From Paenibacillus flagellatus (GTDB lineage: Bacteria; Bacillota; Bacilli; Paenibacillales; NBRC-103111): 64,000 bases of DNA. The translations under genes and the position numbers were made by a program. Each line of letters opens with the position of its first letter. Position 1 is the stretch's first letter. Location: the NCBI RefSeq assembly GCF_003217775.1, contig NZ_QJVJ01000006.1, forward strand, positions 186,001 through 250,000. Reading direction: 5' to 3'. Below the pieces are notes generated by a model. That model saw nothing but the letters and a program-made list of their open reading frames with translations, was not told the DNA's origin and made no database searches. Below are positions 42,211 to 52,059 of this stretch, piece after piece.

Positions 42211-44694
42211 TTGTTCCGAAAATGGAAGTGGTTCGCCACGATTTTGCTGTTCGTCACGCTGATCCCCCTGCTCCCTTCACGCGCCGGCGCGGCAGATTTG
42301 CTCATTCCCAATTACAGCTTCGAATCCGGGCTTGCCTCCTGGACGCAAAATTTCGGCACAGGCGGCATTACCGTTGCCACCGACAAGTTCAGAACGGGAA
42401 GCCAAAGCGTCAAAATAGTCGACACGATCGGTACCGGCCAATTCGGCATCCAGAGCGGCTTTATGCCCGCAACGGCGGGAAAAAGCTATTACGCGTACGC
42501 CTGGGCGTATATCGTCGGCGGGAACGCCGACCTGTATTTGCGCTTCTACAACAGCTCGCATACGCTGCTTACCTCTTCCTTCGTCTCCGCAAGCACGCCC
42601 GCAGGCCAATGGACGCCGTTAAAAACGGGAGCGGTCGCTCCGGCCGGAACCGCCTATGTGGCCGTGCTTCTGTATTCGAACGTCGCCAACACCGGAACGG
42701 TGTATTGGGACGACGCGATGGTGACGGCCGATCTGACCGCCGTCGGTCCGGTCGTCCGCAATGCGGCGATGCGCAGCGCCACGCTCGGCACGAACGCGAG
42801 CGGCAAACCGGCGTTCTATATCGGCTTAAACGGAGCGAGCGGCATCGACGCCAAAATGGTCGAGGTCGACGTCAACAGCGCAACGGTGACCCGGCAGATG
42901 AACATGCCCGGCGCGACATACGCCCATTCCGCCGCTACGACCAGCGACAATAAAATCATGATGGGCACGTACCCGAACGGCTTTTTGTTCCAATATACGC
43001 CCGGTGCGGCCAGTCCGGTCAATCTCGGCAAGGCCGTGTCCGACGCCTCGTACATTATGGCGCTCGCGCCGAGCAATTTGCCGGGCAAAGTGTACGGCGG
43101 CACGTATCCGAATTCCGGCGTGTTCAAATACGAGCCGGGAGCGGGTTTCTACACGTTCGTGCCCAAGCCGTTTTTCCCCGGCTCGGAATACACGTATTCG
43201 ATCGCCTACGACGCTCCGAACAACGTCCTGTACGCCGGCACGGGCGGCGTCCAAGCGCAGGTATCGCGGCTCGAAAACGCCGGCGGCCAGCGCAACGACA
43301 ATCTGCTTCCGGCTGCGGTCGCAAGTGCGAATACGGCTGCGGACAAGATGAGCTACTCCGGCGGCAAGCTGTTCGTGCGGGTCATTCCGGAATACAAGGA
43401 AGTCGTGCTGGACGTGACGGACAATCCCGACGGCACCGTCACGACCGTGACGGACGCCATCTTCCCGGCGCACTCGTACGGCGTGTCGCCCGAGCTGAAC
43501 GGGAAAGTGTACTACTCGTACGAGGGGCTGATGACGTACGATTTGGCCACGAAAACGACCGCCCCGGCGCTGAACCCGGACAACGCGACGAAGGCGCTCA
43601 CCACCGTCAACGGCTACGCCTGGGGAATCGCGACGCTGGACGACAGCGCGAATTACCCGGGACCGTCGATCGTAGGCGTCGGCCACAGCTCGGGCGGCAT
43701 CGTGCTGTTCAAATACAACCCGACGACCAAAAAGAGCAGCACCACGCTCCTGACGGCGATCGACGGCGTGCCGACGGATATCAGCACGGTCGGGAAAGGG
43801 CCGGACGGCAACATTTACGCGGGCGGCTTCCTGTCCGGCAATATGGGCGTCTACAGCCCGCTGCGCAGCGACCGGACGACGATGCTGTACGGCATCAGCC
43901 AGCTGGAGGGCATGGTGGCGCAGGGCGACAGCCTGTACCTCGGCGGCTACCCGAACGCGAACATTTACCGCTACGATTTGTCCGCAGGCTGGGGCAACCG
44001 GACGCGCATTCTCGACCTGGGCACGTCGGATTTGCAGGAACGGCCGTACGGCATGGCGCAGGGCGACAACAACATCTTCATCGGGACCGTCGCCGCCTCC
44101 GGACAGCTGAAGGGTGCGCTCACGATTTACGACACGCTGACGAATACCGCCCGGGTGTTCCGGGATATCGTCCCGAACCAGAGCATCGTCTCGGTCGCCT
44201 ATCTGGACGGCTACGTGTACGCGGGCTCGACGATCGGAGGCGGCAAAAACACGACGCCGACCGCGACCGAGGCGAAGCTCGTGAAGATGAACGTGGCCAC
44301 GGGGGCGTACACGACGTTTTCGATGCCGGTGTCCTCCCAAGGGGTTACGGCGCTGGCCGTCGGGCCGGACAACAAAATTTGGGGATTGTCCGAAGGCTAC
44401 CTGTTCGTGTTCAACCCGGCAACCGATACGTTCGAGTACAACGCGCAAAAGTTTACCGACGTCAGCTACGCGCCGGGCTCGCAAATTACCCGCGACGGCT
44501 CGCTGGTGATGGGCCGGACGGGCAGCAACGCGATGTTCGGCACGATCAAAAACCATTTCTTCCGCATCGATACGACGACGAAAACGGTAACGACGCTGTT
44601 CAACGGGGCGTCGGCGGTCAACAGCGCCACGGCCGACGACTACGGCCACATTTATTTCAGCAGCGGCAACACCTTGTACCGCTGGGCTTATTGA
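42211..44694 (+). CDS. secreted beta-propeller protein with N-terminal carbohydrate-binding-like domain
   Basis: TTG at 42211 follows AAGGAGG by 9-10 bases. Signal peptide: MFRKWKWFATILLFVTLIPL ending SRAGA, about residue 27. Residues about 30-175 look like a CBM4/9-type jelly roll (NYSFESGLASWTQNFGTGG; WDDAMVTADL). The remaining 640 residues are repeating YxG/PDGNIYAGG motifs (GPDGNIYAGGFLSGNMGVYS, GDSLYLGGYPNANIYRYDL, GPDNKIWGLSEGYLFVFNP) of a propeller, with no catalytic set that I recognise. It probably binds or degrades a plant or cell-wall polysaccharide; its convergent neighbour is an esterase-like hydrolase. Confidence 0.85.
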   Translation: MFRKWKWFATILLFVTLIPLLPSRAGAADLLIPNYSFESGLASWTQNFGTGGITVATDKFRTGSQSVKIVDTIGTGQFGIQSGFMPATAGKSYYAYAWAYIVGGNADLYLRFYNSSHTLLTSSFVSASTPAGQWTPLKTGAVAPAGTAYVAVLLYSNVANTGTVYWDDAMVTADLTAVGPVVRNAAMRSATLGTNASGKPAFYIGLNGASGIDAKMVEVDVNSATVTRQMNMPGATYAHSAATTSDNKIMMGTYPNGFLFQYTPGAASPVNLGKAVSDASYIMALAPSNLPGKVYGGTYPNSGVFKYEPGAGFYTFVPKPFFPGSEYTYSIAYDAPNNVLYAGTGGVQAQVSRLENAGGQRNDNLLPAAVASANTAADKMSYSGGKLFVRVIPEYKEVVLDVTDNPDGTVTTVTDAIFPAHSYGVSPELNGKVYYSYEGLMTYDLATKTTAPALNPDNATKALTTVNGYAWGIATLDDSANYPGPSIVGVGHSSGGIVLFKYNPTTKKSSTTLLTAIDGVPTDISTVGKGPDGNIYAGGFLSGNMGVYSPLRSDRTTMLYGISQLEGMVAQGDSLYLGGYPNANIYRYDLSAGWGNRTRILDLGTSDLQERPYGMAQGDNNIFIGTVAASGQLKGALTIYDTLTNTARVFRDIVPNQSIVSVAYLDGYVYAGSTIGGGKNTTPTATEAKLVKMNVATGAYTTFSMPVSSQGVTALAVGPDNKIWGLSEGYLFVFNPATDTFEYNAQKFTDVSYAPGSQITRDGSLVMGRTGSNAMFGTIKNHFFRIDTTTKTVTTLFNGASAVNSATADDYGHIYFSSGNTLYRWAY

Positions 44695-45803
44695 GCCCGC
44701 ATCGCTCGGTCCGCGAAGTCGATAAAATGCCGCCAATCGGACAGCCCCATATCGTGCTTGCCCGTTCGGATATGGTAGCCGACCCCGCTGCCGAAAACCG
44801 GCGTATCCGCCGGAGGAAGCGACGCGGTGCCGAGACCTTCCGAGCCGAATAACCGGTACACCGGCTCCGCGGCGATCAACGAGAGGAACTCGGATTCCGG
44901 GTCGGCCCAAAGATCCTCGGTCGCGCTGGACACGTACAGCGCCCGCGGGGCGATCAAGGACAGCAGCATATGCTGATCGACGGGAAGCTCGTTTTCGCGG
45001 CCGTCGAAGGATTTGTACGTTTCGCAAAACCAGTGGGGGAAACGCGCGTTAATATCGCGAATCGTTTCCCCCCGCTTCCCTCTCGAAAGCGCGGCGCCGG
45101 TACAGCCGGAATTGTTGCTCACGACCATGGCGAACCGCGGGTCGATCGCGCCGGCCCACAGCGCGGTTTTGCCGCCCCGGGAATGGCCGACGACGGCCAC
45201 GCGGCGCGGGTCGATGTCGGGATCCGTTTCCAGGTAGTCCATCGCGCGGCACGCTCCCCACGCCCAAGCGGCGATCGTCCCCCACGCGTGCGGGGAGCGC
45301 GGCTTCTCGACCGGGTCGAACAGGCCGTGGACGCCGTCCGCGAACCCGTCGTCGCGATCCGGATCCAGCTCCTCCGTGTGAAACAGGGCCGCGGCGTATC
45401 CCCGGGATACGATCAGCTCCGCCGGCCAAAACGGCGACGACGACGCCCGCTCCGCATCGGCAACGGCGCGCCCGCGATTGTTGATCAGCAAAAAGACGGG
45501 CACCGGCTTCGCCGCTTTCGCCGGCAGGAAGAGCAGCAGCCGGAACGCGCCGGCTCCGCCCGGCCCTTCGAAACGGATCTCGACCCGTTTGCGAATGGCG
45601 GCCCCCTCCATGAAGCCGTCCTCCTTCTCGACATGGAAGCCGATGTGCTCCGGGCGCCCGACCGGTTCGCGCCCGTAGACGTAGTCCCGGAACAGCCGCA
45701 AGATGTCCGGTCTGCGGACGCTTCTCCACTGTTCCTCAGTCGTCACCTTCCGTCCGTCCGAGCCGAGCAGCGGATCGGGCAGCGATCGTTGTTCGAGAGT
45801 CAT
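44688..45803 (-). CDS. alpha/beta-hydrolase, CE15-like glucuronoyl esterase-related
   Basis: 371 residues with nucleophile motif GHSRGGKTALWAGAID, oxyanion/turn stretch SNNSGCTGAALSRGKRGE, acid stretch SSATEDLWADPESEFLS and His in RTGKHDMGLSDW. The arrangement matches the glucuronoyl/xylan esterase-like branch, although the classical CE15 nucleophile is GCSRxG and here GHSRGG. No signal peptide, so it is cytosolic. Its 3' end overlaps the convergent propeller gene by 7 bases. Confidence 0.8.
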   Translation of the reverse strand: MTLEQRSLPDPLLGSDGRKVTTEEQWRSVRRPDILRLFRDYVYGREPVGRPEHIGFHVEKEDGFMEGAAIRKRVEIRFEGPGGAGAFRLLLFLPAKAAKPVPVFLLINNRGRAVADAERASSSPFWPAELIVSRGYAAALFHTEELDPDRDDGFADGVHGLFDPVEKPRSPHAWGTIAAWAWGACRAMDYLETDPDIDPRRVAVVGHSRGGKTALWAGAIDPRFAMVVSNNSGCTGAALSRGKRGETIRDINARFPHWFCETYKSFDGRENELPVDQHMLLSLIAPRALYVSSATEDLWADPESEFLSLIAAEPVYRLFGSEGLGTASLPPADTPVFGSGVGYHIRTGKHDMGLSDWRHFIDFADRAMRAQ

Positions 45804-45840
45804 GTCCTTTTCCCCTTCCCCGTCATTTGTCCGTGAACGA

Positions 45841-46380
<540 letters not shown>

Positions 46381-46833
46381 TCAATACGCTCTCTCGTTTC
46401 CCTTTTTCACCGATTCCCAGTCTTTTTCTACATTTTTTCGGATTCGGTGCAGAAGACGGAAGACGGTTTCCGCTTCCTCTTCCGAAAACCCCTTCAAGGC
46501 GACGCTATTGGAATAATCGTGTTCTCTTTTGATAAAAGGATAAACCCGGCTCCCCTTCTCGGTCGGAAACAGCTTTTTAATTTTTTGGTTATGCGGATCC
46601 TCTTTCTTTTCGATAAAACCGTTCGTTTCAAGCTTTTTGATCGCGCGGGCCGCCGTCGTTCTATCCACCTTGATCATCTCGGCCAGCTTTTCTTGAATGA
46701 TTCCCGGATTTTCGCAGATGCGCACAAGGTACAGGTACTGCCCTTTCGTAAGGTCGTATTCTTTAAATTCGATATTGCTGATCGAATCCAACGCCCTGGC
46801 GATCATTCCGATTTCACGAAGAATTTCCTTCAT
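46381..46833 (-). CDS. MarR-family transcriptional repressor
   Basis: 150 residues with the winged helix NPGIIQEKLAEMIKVDRTTA ARAIKKLETNGFIEKKE and the wing DPHNQKIKKLFPTEKG. ATG at 46833 follows GGGGGG by 6 bases. First gene of a two-gene operon with the PaiA-like acetyltransferase. Two palindromes upstream with the same core suggest autoregulation. Confidence 0.92.
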   Translation of the reverse strand: MKEILREIGMIARALDSISNIEFKEYDLTKGQYLYLVRICENPGIIQEKLAEMIKVDRTTAARAIKKLETNGFIEKKEDPHNQKIKKLFPTEKGSRVYPFIKREHDYSNSVALKGFSEEEAETVFRLLHRIRKNVEKDWESVKKGNERAY

Positions 46834-46857
46834 CCGAACCCCCCTGCACGTATTTTG

Positions 46858-46916
46858 TTGCAAATGCAATAAAATGCCCCGTATTCAATGTACGTTATTT
46901 TTGTTGCATTTGCAAC
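46858..46916 (-). promoter_or_regulatory. two MarR operators and promoter
   Basis: TTGCAAATGCAA (46858-46869) and GTTGCATTTGCAAC (46903-46916) share the inverted core TTGCA-WW-TGCAA. On the minus strand, -35 TTGCAA (46915-46910) and -10 TACATT (46892-46887) are 17 bases apart, so the second site covers the -35 and the first lies downstream of the start site. Confidence 0.8.
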
Positions 46917-46959
46917 ATAAATAGCGCAAGGCCGAATGCGGCGACCTGTTTTTAGGCAC

Positions 46960-46994
46960 AAAAAAAAGCTGCCGCCGGATCATTCCGGTTCGGC
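46960..46994 (-). terminator. terminator of the 60-residue gene
   Basis: A GCCG-TT-CCGG/CCGGCGGC hairpin is followed on the minus strand by AGC and eight T; it overlaps the last codons of the gene at 46980. Confidence 0.72.
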
Positions 46995-47162
46995 AACTTC
47001 CCAAGCGATGCTCAGCTTGCGGTCGGCCCATCGGCGCACGACGGCTTCGACGGCCGCCTCGACCTCCTCCTCGCTCAGCTCCTCCAGCTTCATGTCGTCG
47101 ATCTCGAGTTCGTCTTCCTTCACCTGCTCGCCGTCCACCGACAGGCTGATTTTGATCTTCAC
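46980..47162 (-). CDS. small acidic conserved hypothetical protein, 60 residues
   Basis: GTG at 47162 is 8 bases from GGAGG. The protein starts MKIKISLSVDGEQVKEDEL, has an acidic helix (LEELSEEEVEAAVEAVV) and ends RRWADRKLSIAWEVAEPE. It is probably a real gene, since the ribosome site, start and terminator all fit. No recognised family. Confidence 0.72.
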   Translation of the reverse strand: MKIKISLSVDGEQVKEDELEIDDMKLEELSEEEVEAAVEAVVRRWADRKLSIAWEVAEPE

Positions 47163-47340
47163 GTCCCGCTCCTCCCGCTCGCCGCACGCAGCGCGGCACG
47201 CCGTTTTCGAACATTATACCCGTTTTGATTATAAAAAGACACAATCCGGTTTTCCGTTATTGCGTTCCATCCGTTACAATATAAGGAGGGCCATCCGAAA
47301 CCTGTGCTTTGCGATCCTTACACGAGAAAGGGGAGGAACG

Positions 47341-48285
47341 ATGAACACGGACGCGCTCGAACCGTTTCTGGAGGAACAAAGGGGAAGCCGCAATCGGCTG
47401 TACTCGCTGCTCGGCCGCTTGCCGCCGCGCAACCGGGCGATCGCCGCGGAGACGGTCTTTACGGAGGAGCGGGACGGCTATCGCTTGGAGAAGCTGAAGC
47501 TCGACTTGAACGGCATCGAGCCGGTCCCCGCCTACCTGCTGCTGCCGAAGAAGGCCAAGCAAGGCCGCGAGAAGCCGCCTGTCATCCTTTATCATCATTC
47601 GCACGGCGGCTTCTACGGCGTCGGCAAGGAGGAGCTGCTGACCCCCGCGCCGTATTTGCAGCCGCGCGGCTACGGCGAGGAGCTGACGGAGCGCGGGTAC
47701 GCGGTGCTCGCAATCGACAGCTGGGTATTCGGGGAACGAAGCGGACGCTCGGAATCGTCCGTCTTCAAGGAGATGCTGTGGCACGGCCGCTCGATGCTCG
47801 GCATGATGCTGTACGACGCCATCCGGGCCGTCGACTACGTCGCGTCGCGGCCGGAGGTCGACGCCGGCAAAATCGGCACCGTCGGCATGTCGATGGGCAG
47901 CACGATGGCTTGGTGGCTCGGTGCGCTCGACACGCGGATCAAGGCGGTCGCGGACATTTGCTGCCTGACCGACTACCAGGCGTTGATCGCCGACGGCGGA
48001 CTCGACCGTCACGGACTTTATTACTACATACCGGATTTGCTGACGCACTTCACCGCTTCGCAGATCAACGCGCTGATCGCGCCGCGTCCCCGTCTCAGCT
48101 TGGCCGGCAACCTCGATCGGCTTACGCCCGCCGAAGGACTGGACCGGATCGACCGCGAGCTGTCGGCCGTCTACGCCTCGATCGGCGCGCCGGACGCCTG
48201 GAAGCTGCTCCGGTACGACGTCGCTCACGAGGAAACGGCGGAGATGCGCGAGGAAGTGCTCGCCTTCTTCGACCGGACGCTGTAG
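47341..48285 (+). CDS. dienelactone hydrolase-like alpha/beta-hydrolase
   Basis: 314 residues from ATG 47341 after GGGGAGG. The fold is shown by PVILYHHSHGGFYG (oxyanion), AVLAIDSWVFGERSG, the nucleophile elbow VGMSMGSTMAWWLGAL, acidic DICCLTDYQ and C-terminal YDVAHEETAEM with the putative catalytic His. It belongs to the abhydrolase_7/dienelactone hydrolase group, often annotated as a sugar or acetyl-ester hydrolase. No signal peptide. Confidence 0.87.
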   Translation: MNTDALEPFLEEQRGSRNRLYSLLGRLPPRNRAIAAETVFTEERDGYRLEKLKLDLNGIEPVPAYLLLPKKAKQGREKPPVILYHHSHGGFYGVGKEELLTPAPYLQPRGYGEELTERGYAVLAIDSWVFGERSGRSESSVFKEMLWHGRSMLGMMLYDAIRAVDYVASRPEVDAGKIGTVGMSMGSTMAWWLGALDTRIKAVADICCLTDYQALIADGGLDRHGLYYYIPDLLTHFTASQINALIAPRPRLSLAGNLDRLTPAEGLDRIDRELSAVYASIGAPDAWKLLRYDVAHEETAEMREEVLAFFDRTL

Positions 48286-48305
48286 ACGGCTGGGTGCACA
48301 CGCAA

Positions 48306-48337
48306 GAAAGGAGGCTGCCGCCCGGCAGCCTCCTTTC
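48306..48337. terminator. bidirectional terminator between two hydrolase genes
   Basis: Perfect 14-bp stem GAAAGGAGGCTGCC/GGCAGCCTCCTTTC with loop GCCC, followed by TCTTT rightwards. Confidence 0.85.
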
Positions 48338-48379
48338 TCTTTGCGGTTCCCCGGTCGGGCCAATCGCGGCCGGCCCCCG

Positions 48380-49339
48380 TCAATTCGGGCTTCCCAGCTT
48401 CCGTTTTACAAACTCGATCGTCTTCCGGTTATGGTAGCCGATATGCTCGTGCCCCATGAACGGATATGCGTGAATTTCCTTCTCGCACGTCAGCCGGTTG
48501 TAAGCGGCGTACACCGTTTCCGGCATGCAGACGGTGTCCTTCAGCCCGACCGAGACGATGACCGGAATGCGGATTCGCTCGGCCAGGTTCATGATATCGA
48601 AGTAGCTGAGCGTGTCCAGCACGGCGTCCAGCCGGTCCGGAAACTCGTTCACGAACGCGGCGAGCTCGGTCAGCGAGCCGGTCGAGTTCAGCACGCCGAA
48701 GTCCATATGGCACATGTTCGGGACGTTCGCGACCGCCAACGCCGGCTTGTCGCTCAGCGCCGCCGCAAGCAGCGCCAAACCGCCTCCCTGGCTCGATCCT
48801 TCGACGACGATCCGGGAGCCGTCGACCTCGTCCTGCCGGCTCGCCCACTCGACCGCCTTGACCGCATCGATCGCGACGGCGCGGTAATAGCAGTTGTACT
48901 TGTCCATGATGCCTTGGCTGATCCAGCCTTTGGCCATCCCGTGCGGGCTGGCCAGCCGGTTGCCCGTATCCCCCCGCTGCCCGCGCACGTCGAGCGCGAG
49001 CACCGCATAGCCCATGAGCACCCACTGCGCATACCGCTCGGGGTACCCTCTTCCCCCGGTATAGCCGTGGAACGTCACGATGCACGGCACCTTCCGCCCG
49101 CGCTCCAGCGCCGGCACCAGAAACCAGCCCGCGATCGGCGTATCGTCGAATCCTTCGTACCGGACGTCGTACACGTCCATTCCCGGAAACAGCGGCTCCG
49201 TCAACGTCTTCGTATCGTTCAGCGGCTTGGAGGCGAACTGGCGAAGCGTTTCGTTCCAAAACGTATCCAAATCGCTTCGTGCGGTCAATTCCGGCCGGTA
49301 CGATTCCAGTACGGCCAGCCGATTTTGTATGGCGTTCAA
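48380..49339 (-). CDS. acetyl xylan esterase / cephalosporin-C deacetylase family (CE7)
   Basis: TTG at 49339 is 8 bases from AGAGG and gives 319 residues, the normal length of B. subtilis Cah-type CE7 enzymes. The features are FHGYTGGRGYPERYAQWV, DVRGQRGDTGNR (RGQ oxyanion motif), nucleophile EGSSQGGGLALLAAAL, VSVGLKDTVCMPETVYAAYN with the catalytic Asp and FMGHEHIGYH with His. It removes acetyl groups from xylo- or other oligosaccharides in the cytosol. Confidence 0.92.
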   Translation of the reverse strand: MNAIQNRLAVLESYRPELTARSDLDTFWNETLRQFASKPLNDTKTLTEPLFPGMDVYDVRYEGFDDTPIAGWFLVPALERGRKVPCIVTFHGYTGGRGYPERYAQWVLMGYAVLALDVRGQRGDTGNRLASPHGMAKGWISQGIMDKYNCYYRAVAIDAVKAVEWASRQDEVDGSRIVVEGSSQGGGLALLAAALSDKPALAVANVPNMCHMDFGVLNSTGSLTELAAFVNEFPDRLDAVLDTLSYFDIMNLAERIRIPVIVSVGLKDTVCMPETVYAAYNRLTCEKEIHAYPFMGHEHIGYHNRKTIEFVKRKLGSPN

Positions 49340-49522
49340 ATTCCGATCCTCTCCCGTCCCATGATCGTTTCCTTCGTCTCGCTTGCCCTTTCCATCATAT
49401 CGCGGATGGACGGGACGAGCAACGGCGTCTCCCACAAAATAGAAAGCGACCGTCTTGGCCGCGTATGCGGTTCCGCCGATCCAGCAATACTAACACGGAA
49501 AATAACGGAAGGGCGGTACCGC

Positions 49523-51673
49523 ATGAAGCCAATCCTGCGCATCTACTTCGGCGACCTCTCGCGGATCGGCCGCAATTGGGCCGCCGCCGTCATCGTGATC
49601 GGCCTCGCCTGCCTGCCGTCGCTGTACGCCTGGTTCAACATCGAAGCGTCCTGGGACCCGTACGGGCGGACCGGCGGCCTGAAGGTCGCCGTCGCGAACA
49701 ACGACCGCGGCTCGGCCATTCGCGGCACCCCGGTGCGGATCGGGAACGACATCGTCGAGGCGCTCCGTTCGAACCCGGCCATCGGCTGGACGTTCGTCGA
49801 CGAGCCGGAGGCGATCCGCGGCGTGGAGCACGGGGATTATTACGCCGCTATCGTCATCCCGGACAACTTCTCCGACCGGATCGCCACCGTCCTGTCGGAC
49901 AACCCGCAGAAGGCGGAGCTGCTCTATTACGTCAACGAAAAAATAAACGCCATCTCGCCGAAAATTACCGGCAAAGGCGCAAGCGGCATCATCGAGGAGG
50001 TGAGCCGCAACTTCATCAAGACGGCGAACGGCACGATTTTCCGCATCTTGAACGAAATCGGCGTCGAGCTGGAGCAGCAGCTGCCGACGATCGAGACGGT
50101 GCGCGACGCGGTGTTCCGGCTGGAAGCGATGCTGCCGGACATCGAGCGGGCCGTCGCGATCGCCGAGGAGGACGTCCGGCGGGCGGAGGAAATCGTCGCC
50201 GGCGTCCAGTCGAGGCTGCCGGTCGTCGCCCGGCTGGCGAAGGACGGCGCGGAGCTCGCCGACCGGCTGGCGGCGGTGCTGGACCGGGGATCGGACGCGT
50301 TCGCCGCGGCCGGGCCGGACGTCAAGCACAGTCTGCTGCTGCTGGCGACGACGGCGGACGCGGCCGCCCAAATCGCGGAGGCGCTGCGGGACAACAAGAC
50401 CGACCCCGCGCTGGCCGCGGCCGGGCTCGAGCAGCTGTCCCGGCGGCTCGCCTCCGCCTCGCGCGCGGCGGGCACGCTGCTGTCGCTGTTCGACCGGCTG
50501 AACGCGTTCGCCGGCGGCGACCGGCTCGCTCCCGTCGCGGCCAAGCTCGGGCAGGCGCAGGCGAGCTTCGACCGGCAGCGGCAGCTGGCCGATTCGATCC
50601 GCGCGGCGATCGCCCAAGGCGCCAAGCCGGCCGACGAGCTCGTCGCGGAGCTCGCGAGCCGGTCCCGGGAGGCGGCGGACGCGCTCGGCGGCCTGTACGC
50701 GCGATACGATTCGGACGTTCAGCCCGCCGTCCTGCAAGGGCTCGACAAGGCGCGGCTGGCGGCCCAATCGGCGCTCGGCGTCCTGCAGGACGCGAACCGC
50801 AGCATGCCCGACGTAGAGCGCATCGTCGGCGACGCGGCGGCCGGACTCGCCATCGGCGGGAAGGCGCTGCAGGACATCCGCGAGCGGCTCCCGGCCGCGG
50901 CCGCCAAGATTCGCGCCTTGGCGGACCGCATCCGCGCGATGGAGAAGCAAGGCAGCTTGAGCGAGCTGATCGGCCTGCTGCGCAAGGACGCCTCGAAGGA
51001 AAGCGAATTTTTCGCCGAGCCCGTCGTGCTGCGGGAAAACCGGCTGTTCCCGATCCCGAACTACGGATCGGCGATGTCGCCGTTTTTCAGCACGCTGTCC
51101 GTCTGGGTCGGCGCGCTGCTGCTCGTCTCGCTCCTGTCGGTCGAGGTGCACGACCCCGACGCGTCATGGCACAGCTATCAAGTGTATTTCGGCCGCTACT
51201 TGACGTTCTGGACGGTGTCCATGGTCCAGACCGCGCTCGTCACGATCGGGGACATGGCGCTGCTCCATACGTACGTGGCGGAACCGGTCTGGTTCGTCCT
51301 GTTCGGGCTCGTCATCGGCACCGTCTTCATGATGATCGTCTACACGCTCGTCTCCGTCTTCGGCAACGTCGGCAAGGCGATGGCGATCGTGCTGCTCGTG
51401 CTCCAGCTGGCCGGCTCGGGCGGGACGTTCCCGATTCAGGTGACGCCGGCGTTTTTTCAGGCGATCTATCCGTACTTGCCGTTCACGTACGCGATCGGGC
51501 TCATGCGCGAAGCGGTCGGGGGCATCCTCTGGGACATCGTCGTCCGCGACTTGTGCATGCTGGGCGTGTTCGCCGCGCTCGCGCTCATCGTCGGCATCAC
51601 GCTCAAGGAATGGATCAACAAGTCCGGCGAGCGGCTCGTCCGCAAGGCGAAGGAAAGCGGTCTTCTTCACTAA
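49523..51673 (+). CDS. YhgE/Pip-family membrane protein
   Basis: 716 residues from ATG 49523. One N-terminal helix (WAAAVIVIGLACLPSLYAWF) is followed by the YhgE diagnostic NIEASWDPYGRTGGLKVAVA and NNDRGSA, a 500-residue extracellular part of Ala/Arg/Glu-rich coiled coil, then five C-terminal helices starting STLSVWVGALLLVSLL. The ABC-2 type end makes it similar to the phage-infection (Pip) and YhgE proteins. It often stands near type VII secretion or envelope genes, but none is visible here. Function unknown; it may export a substrate or anchor phages. Confidence 0.9.
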   Translation: MKPILRIYFGDLSRIGRNWAAAVIVIGLACLPSLYAWFNIEASWDPYGRTGGLKVAVANNDRGSAIRGTPVRIGNDIVEALRSNPAIGWTFVDEPEAIRGVEHGDYYAAIVIPDNFSDRIATVLSDNPQKAELLYYVNEKINAISPKITGKGASGIIEEVSRNFIKTANGTIFRILNEIGVELEQQLPTIETVRDAVFRLEAMLPDIERAVAIAEEDVRRAEEIVAGVQSRLPVVARLAKDGAELADRLAAVLDRGSDAFAAAGPDVKHSLLLLATTADAAAQIAEALRDNKTDPALAAAGLEQLSRRLASASRAAGTLLSLFDRLNAFAGGDRLAPVAAKLGQAQASFDRQRQLADSIRAAIAQGAKPADELVAELASRSREAADALGGLYARYDSDVQPAVLQGLDKARLAAQSALGVLQDANRSMPDVERIVGDAAAGLAIGGKALQDIRERLPAAAAKIRALADRIRAMEKQGSLSELIGLLRKDASKESEFFAEPVVLRENRLFPIPNYGSAMSPFFSTLSVWVGALLLVSLLSVEVHDPDASWHSYQVYFGRYLTFWTVSMVQTALVTIGDMALLHTYVAEPVWFVLFGLVIGTVFMMIVYTLVSVFGNVGKAMAIVLLVLQLAGSGGTFPIQVTPAFFQAIYPYLPFTYAIGLMREAVGGILWDIVVRDLCMLGVFAALALIVGITLKEWINKSGERLVRKAKESGLLH

Positions 51674-51769
51674 GCCCGGACCGCCCGACGGTTTCGGCGA
51701 AGCGGCGGCGCACCCGGAAGGAATTCGCCGTCGGCGCGGAGAACTTACAGGCAGGAGGTGTGGCGTCCC

Positions 51770-51961
51770 ATGATCGAGAAATATGCGCTCCTGCAGGAGC
51801 CGGGCAAAACGATGTTCGTGTTCGCCGCGAACGGCAAATTTTACGGCCACATCATCAAAGACCGGACCGACAAAGCGCCGGCCAAGTTTTTGTTCGAAAC
51901 GCCCCGCTACGCGTCCGTCGAAGCGCTGAAGGCGGAATACCCGCCGGCGGAATCGCCGTAG
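51770..51961 (+). CDS. small conserved hypothetical protein, 63 residues
   Basis: ATG at 51770 lies 9 bases from AGGAGGTG. The sequence reads MIEKYALLQEPGKTMFVFAA then FYGHIIKDRTDKAPAKFLF, with a compact beta-rich look and acidic tail. It follows YhgE by 96 bases and ends with a terminator. No recognised family. Confidence 0.7.
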   Translation: MIEKYALLQEPGKTMFVFAANGKFYGHIIKDRTDKAPAKFLFETPRYASVEALKAEYPPAESP

Positions 51962-51986
51962 CCCGACGACCGGCGTCGCCGGACGG

Positions 51987-52030
51987 AAAACGCCCCATTA
52001 CCGCAGCCGTAGCGGAATGGGGCGTTTCTC
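51987..52030. terminator. bidirectional terminator
   Basis: A 12-bp perfect stem AAACGCCCCATT/AATGGGGCGTTT plus four more pairs around a 7-base loop lies between convergent genes ending at 51961 and 52060. Confidence 0.85.
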
Positions 52031-52059
52031 GTGTCGTCGGAGCCGTTGCCCCGGCCCTA

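Noticed and set aside
42826-45027. A 733-codon leftward frame opposite the propeller gene
   Set aside because: Antisense to a protein with signal peptide and repeats; composition is Arg/Val biased and there is no ribosome site.
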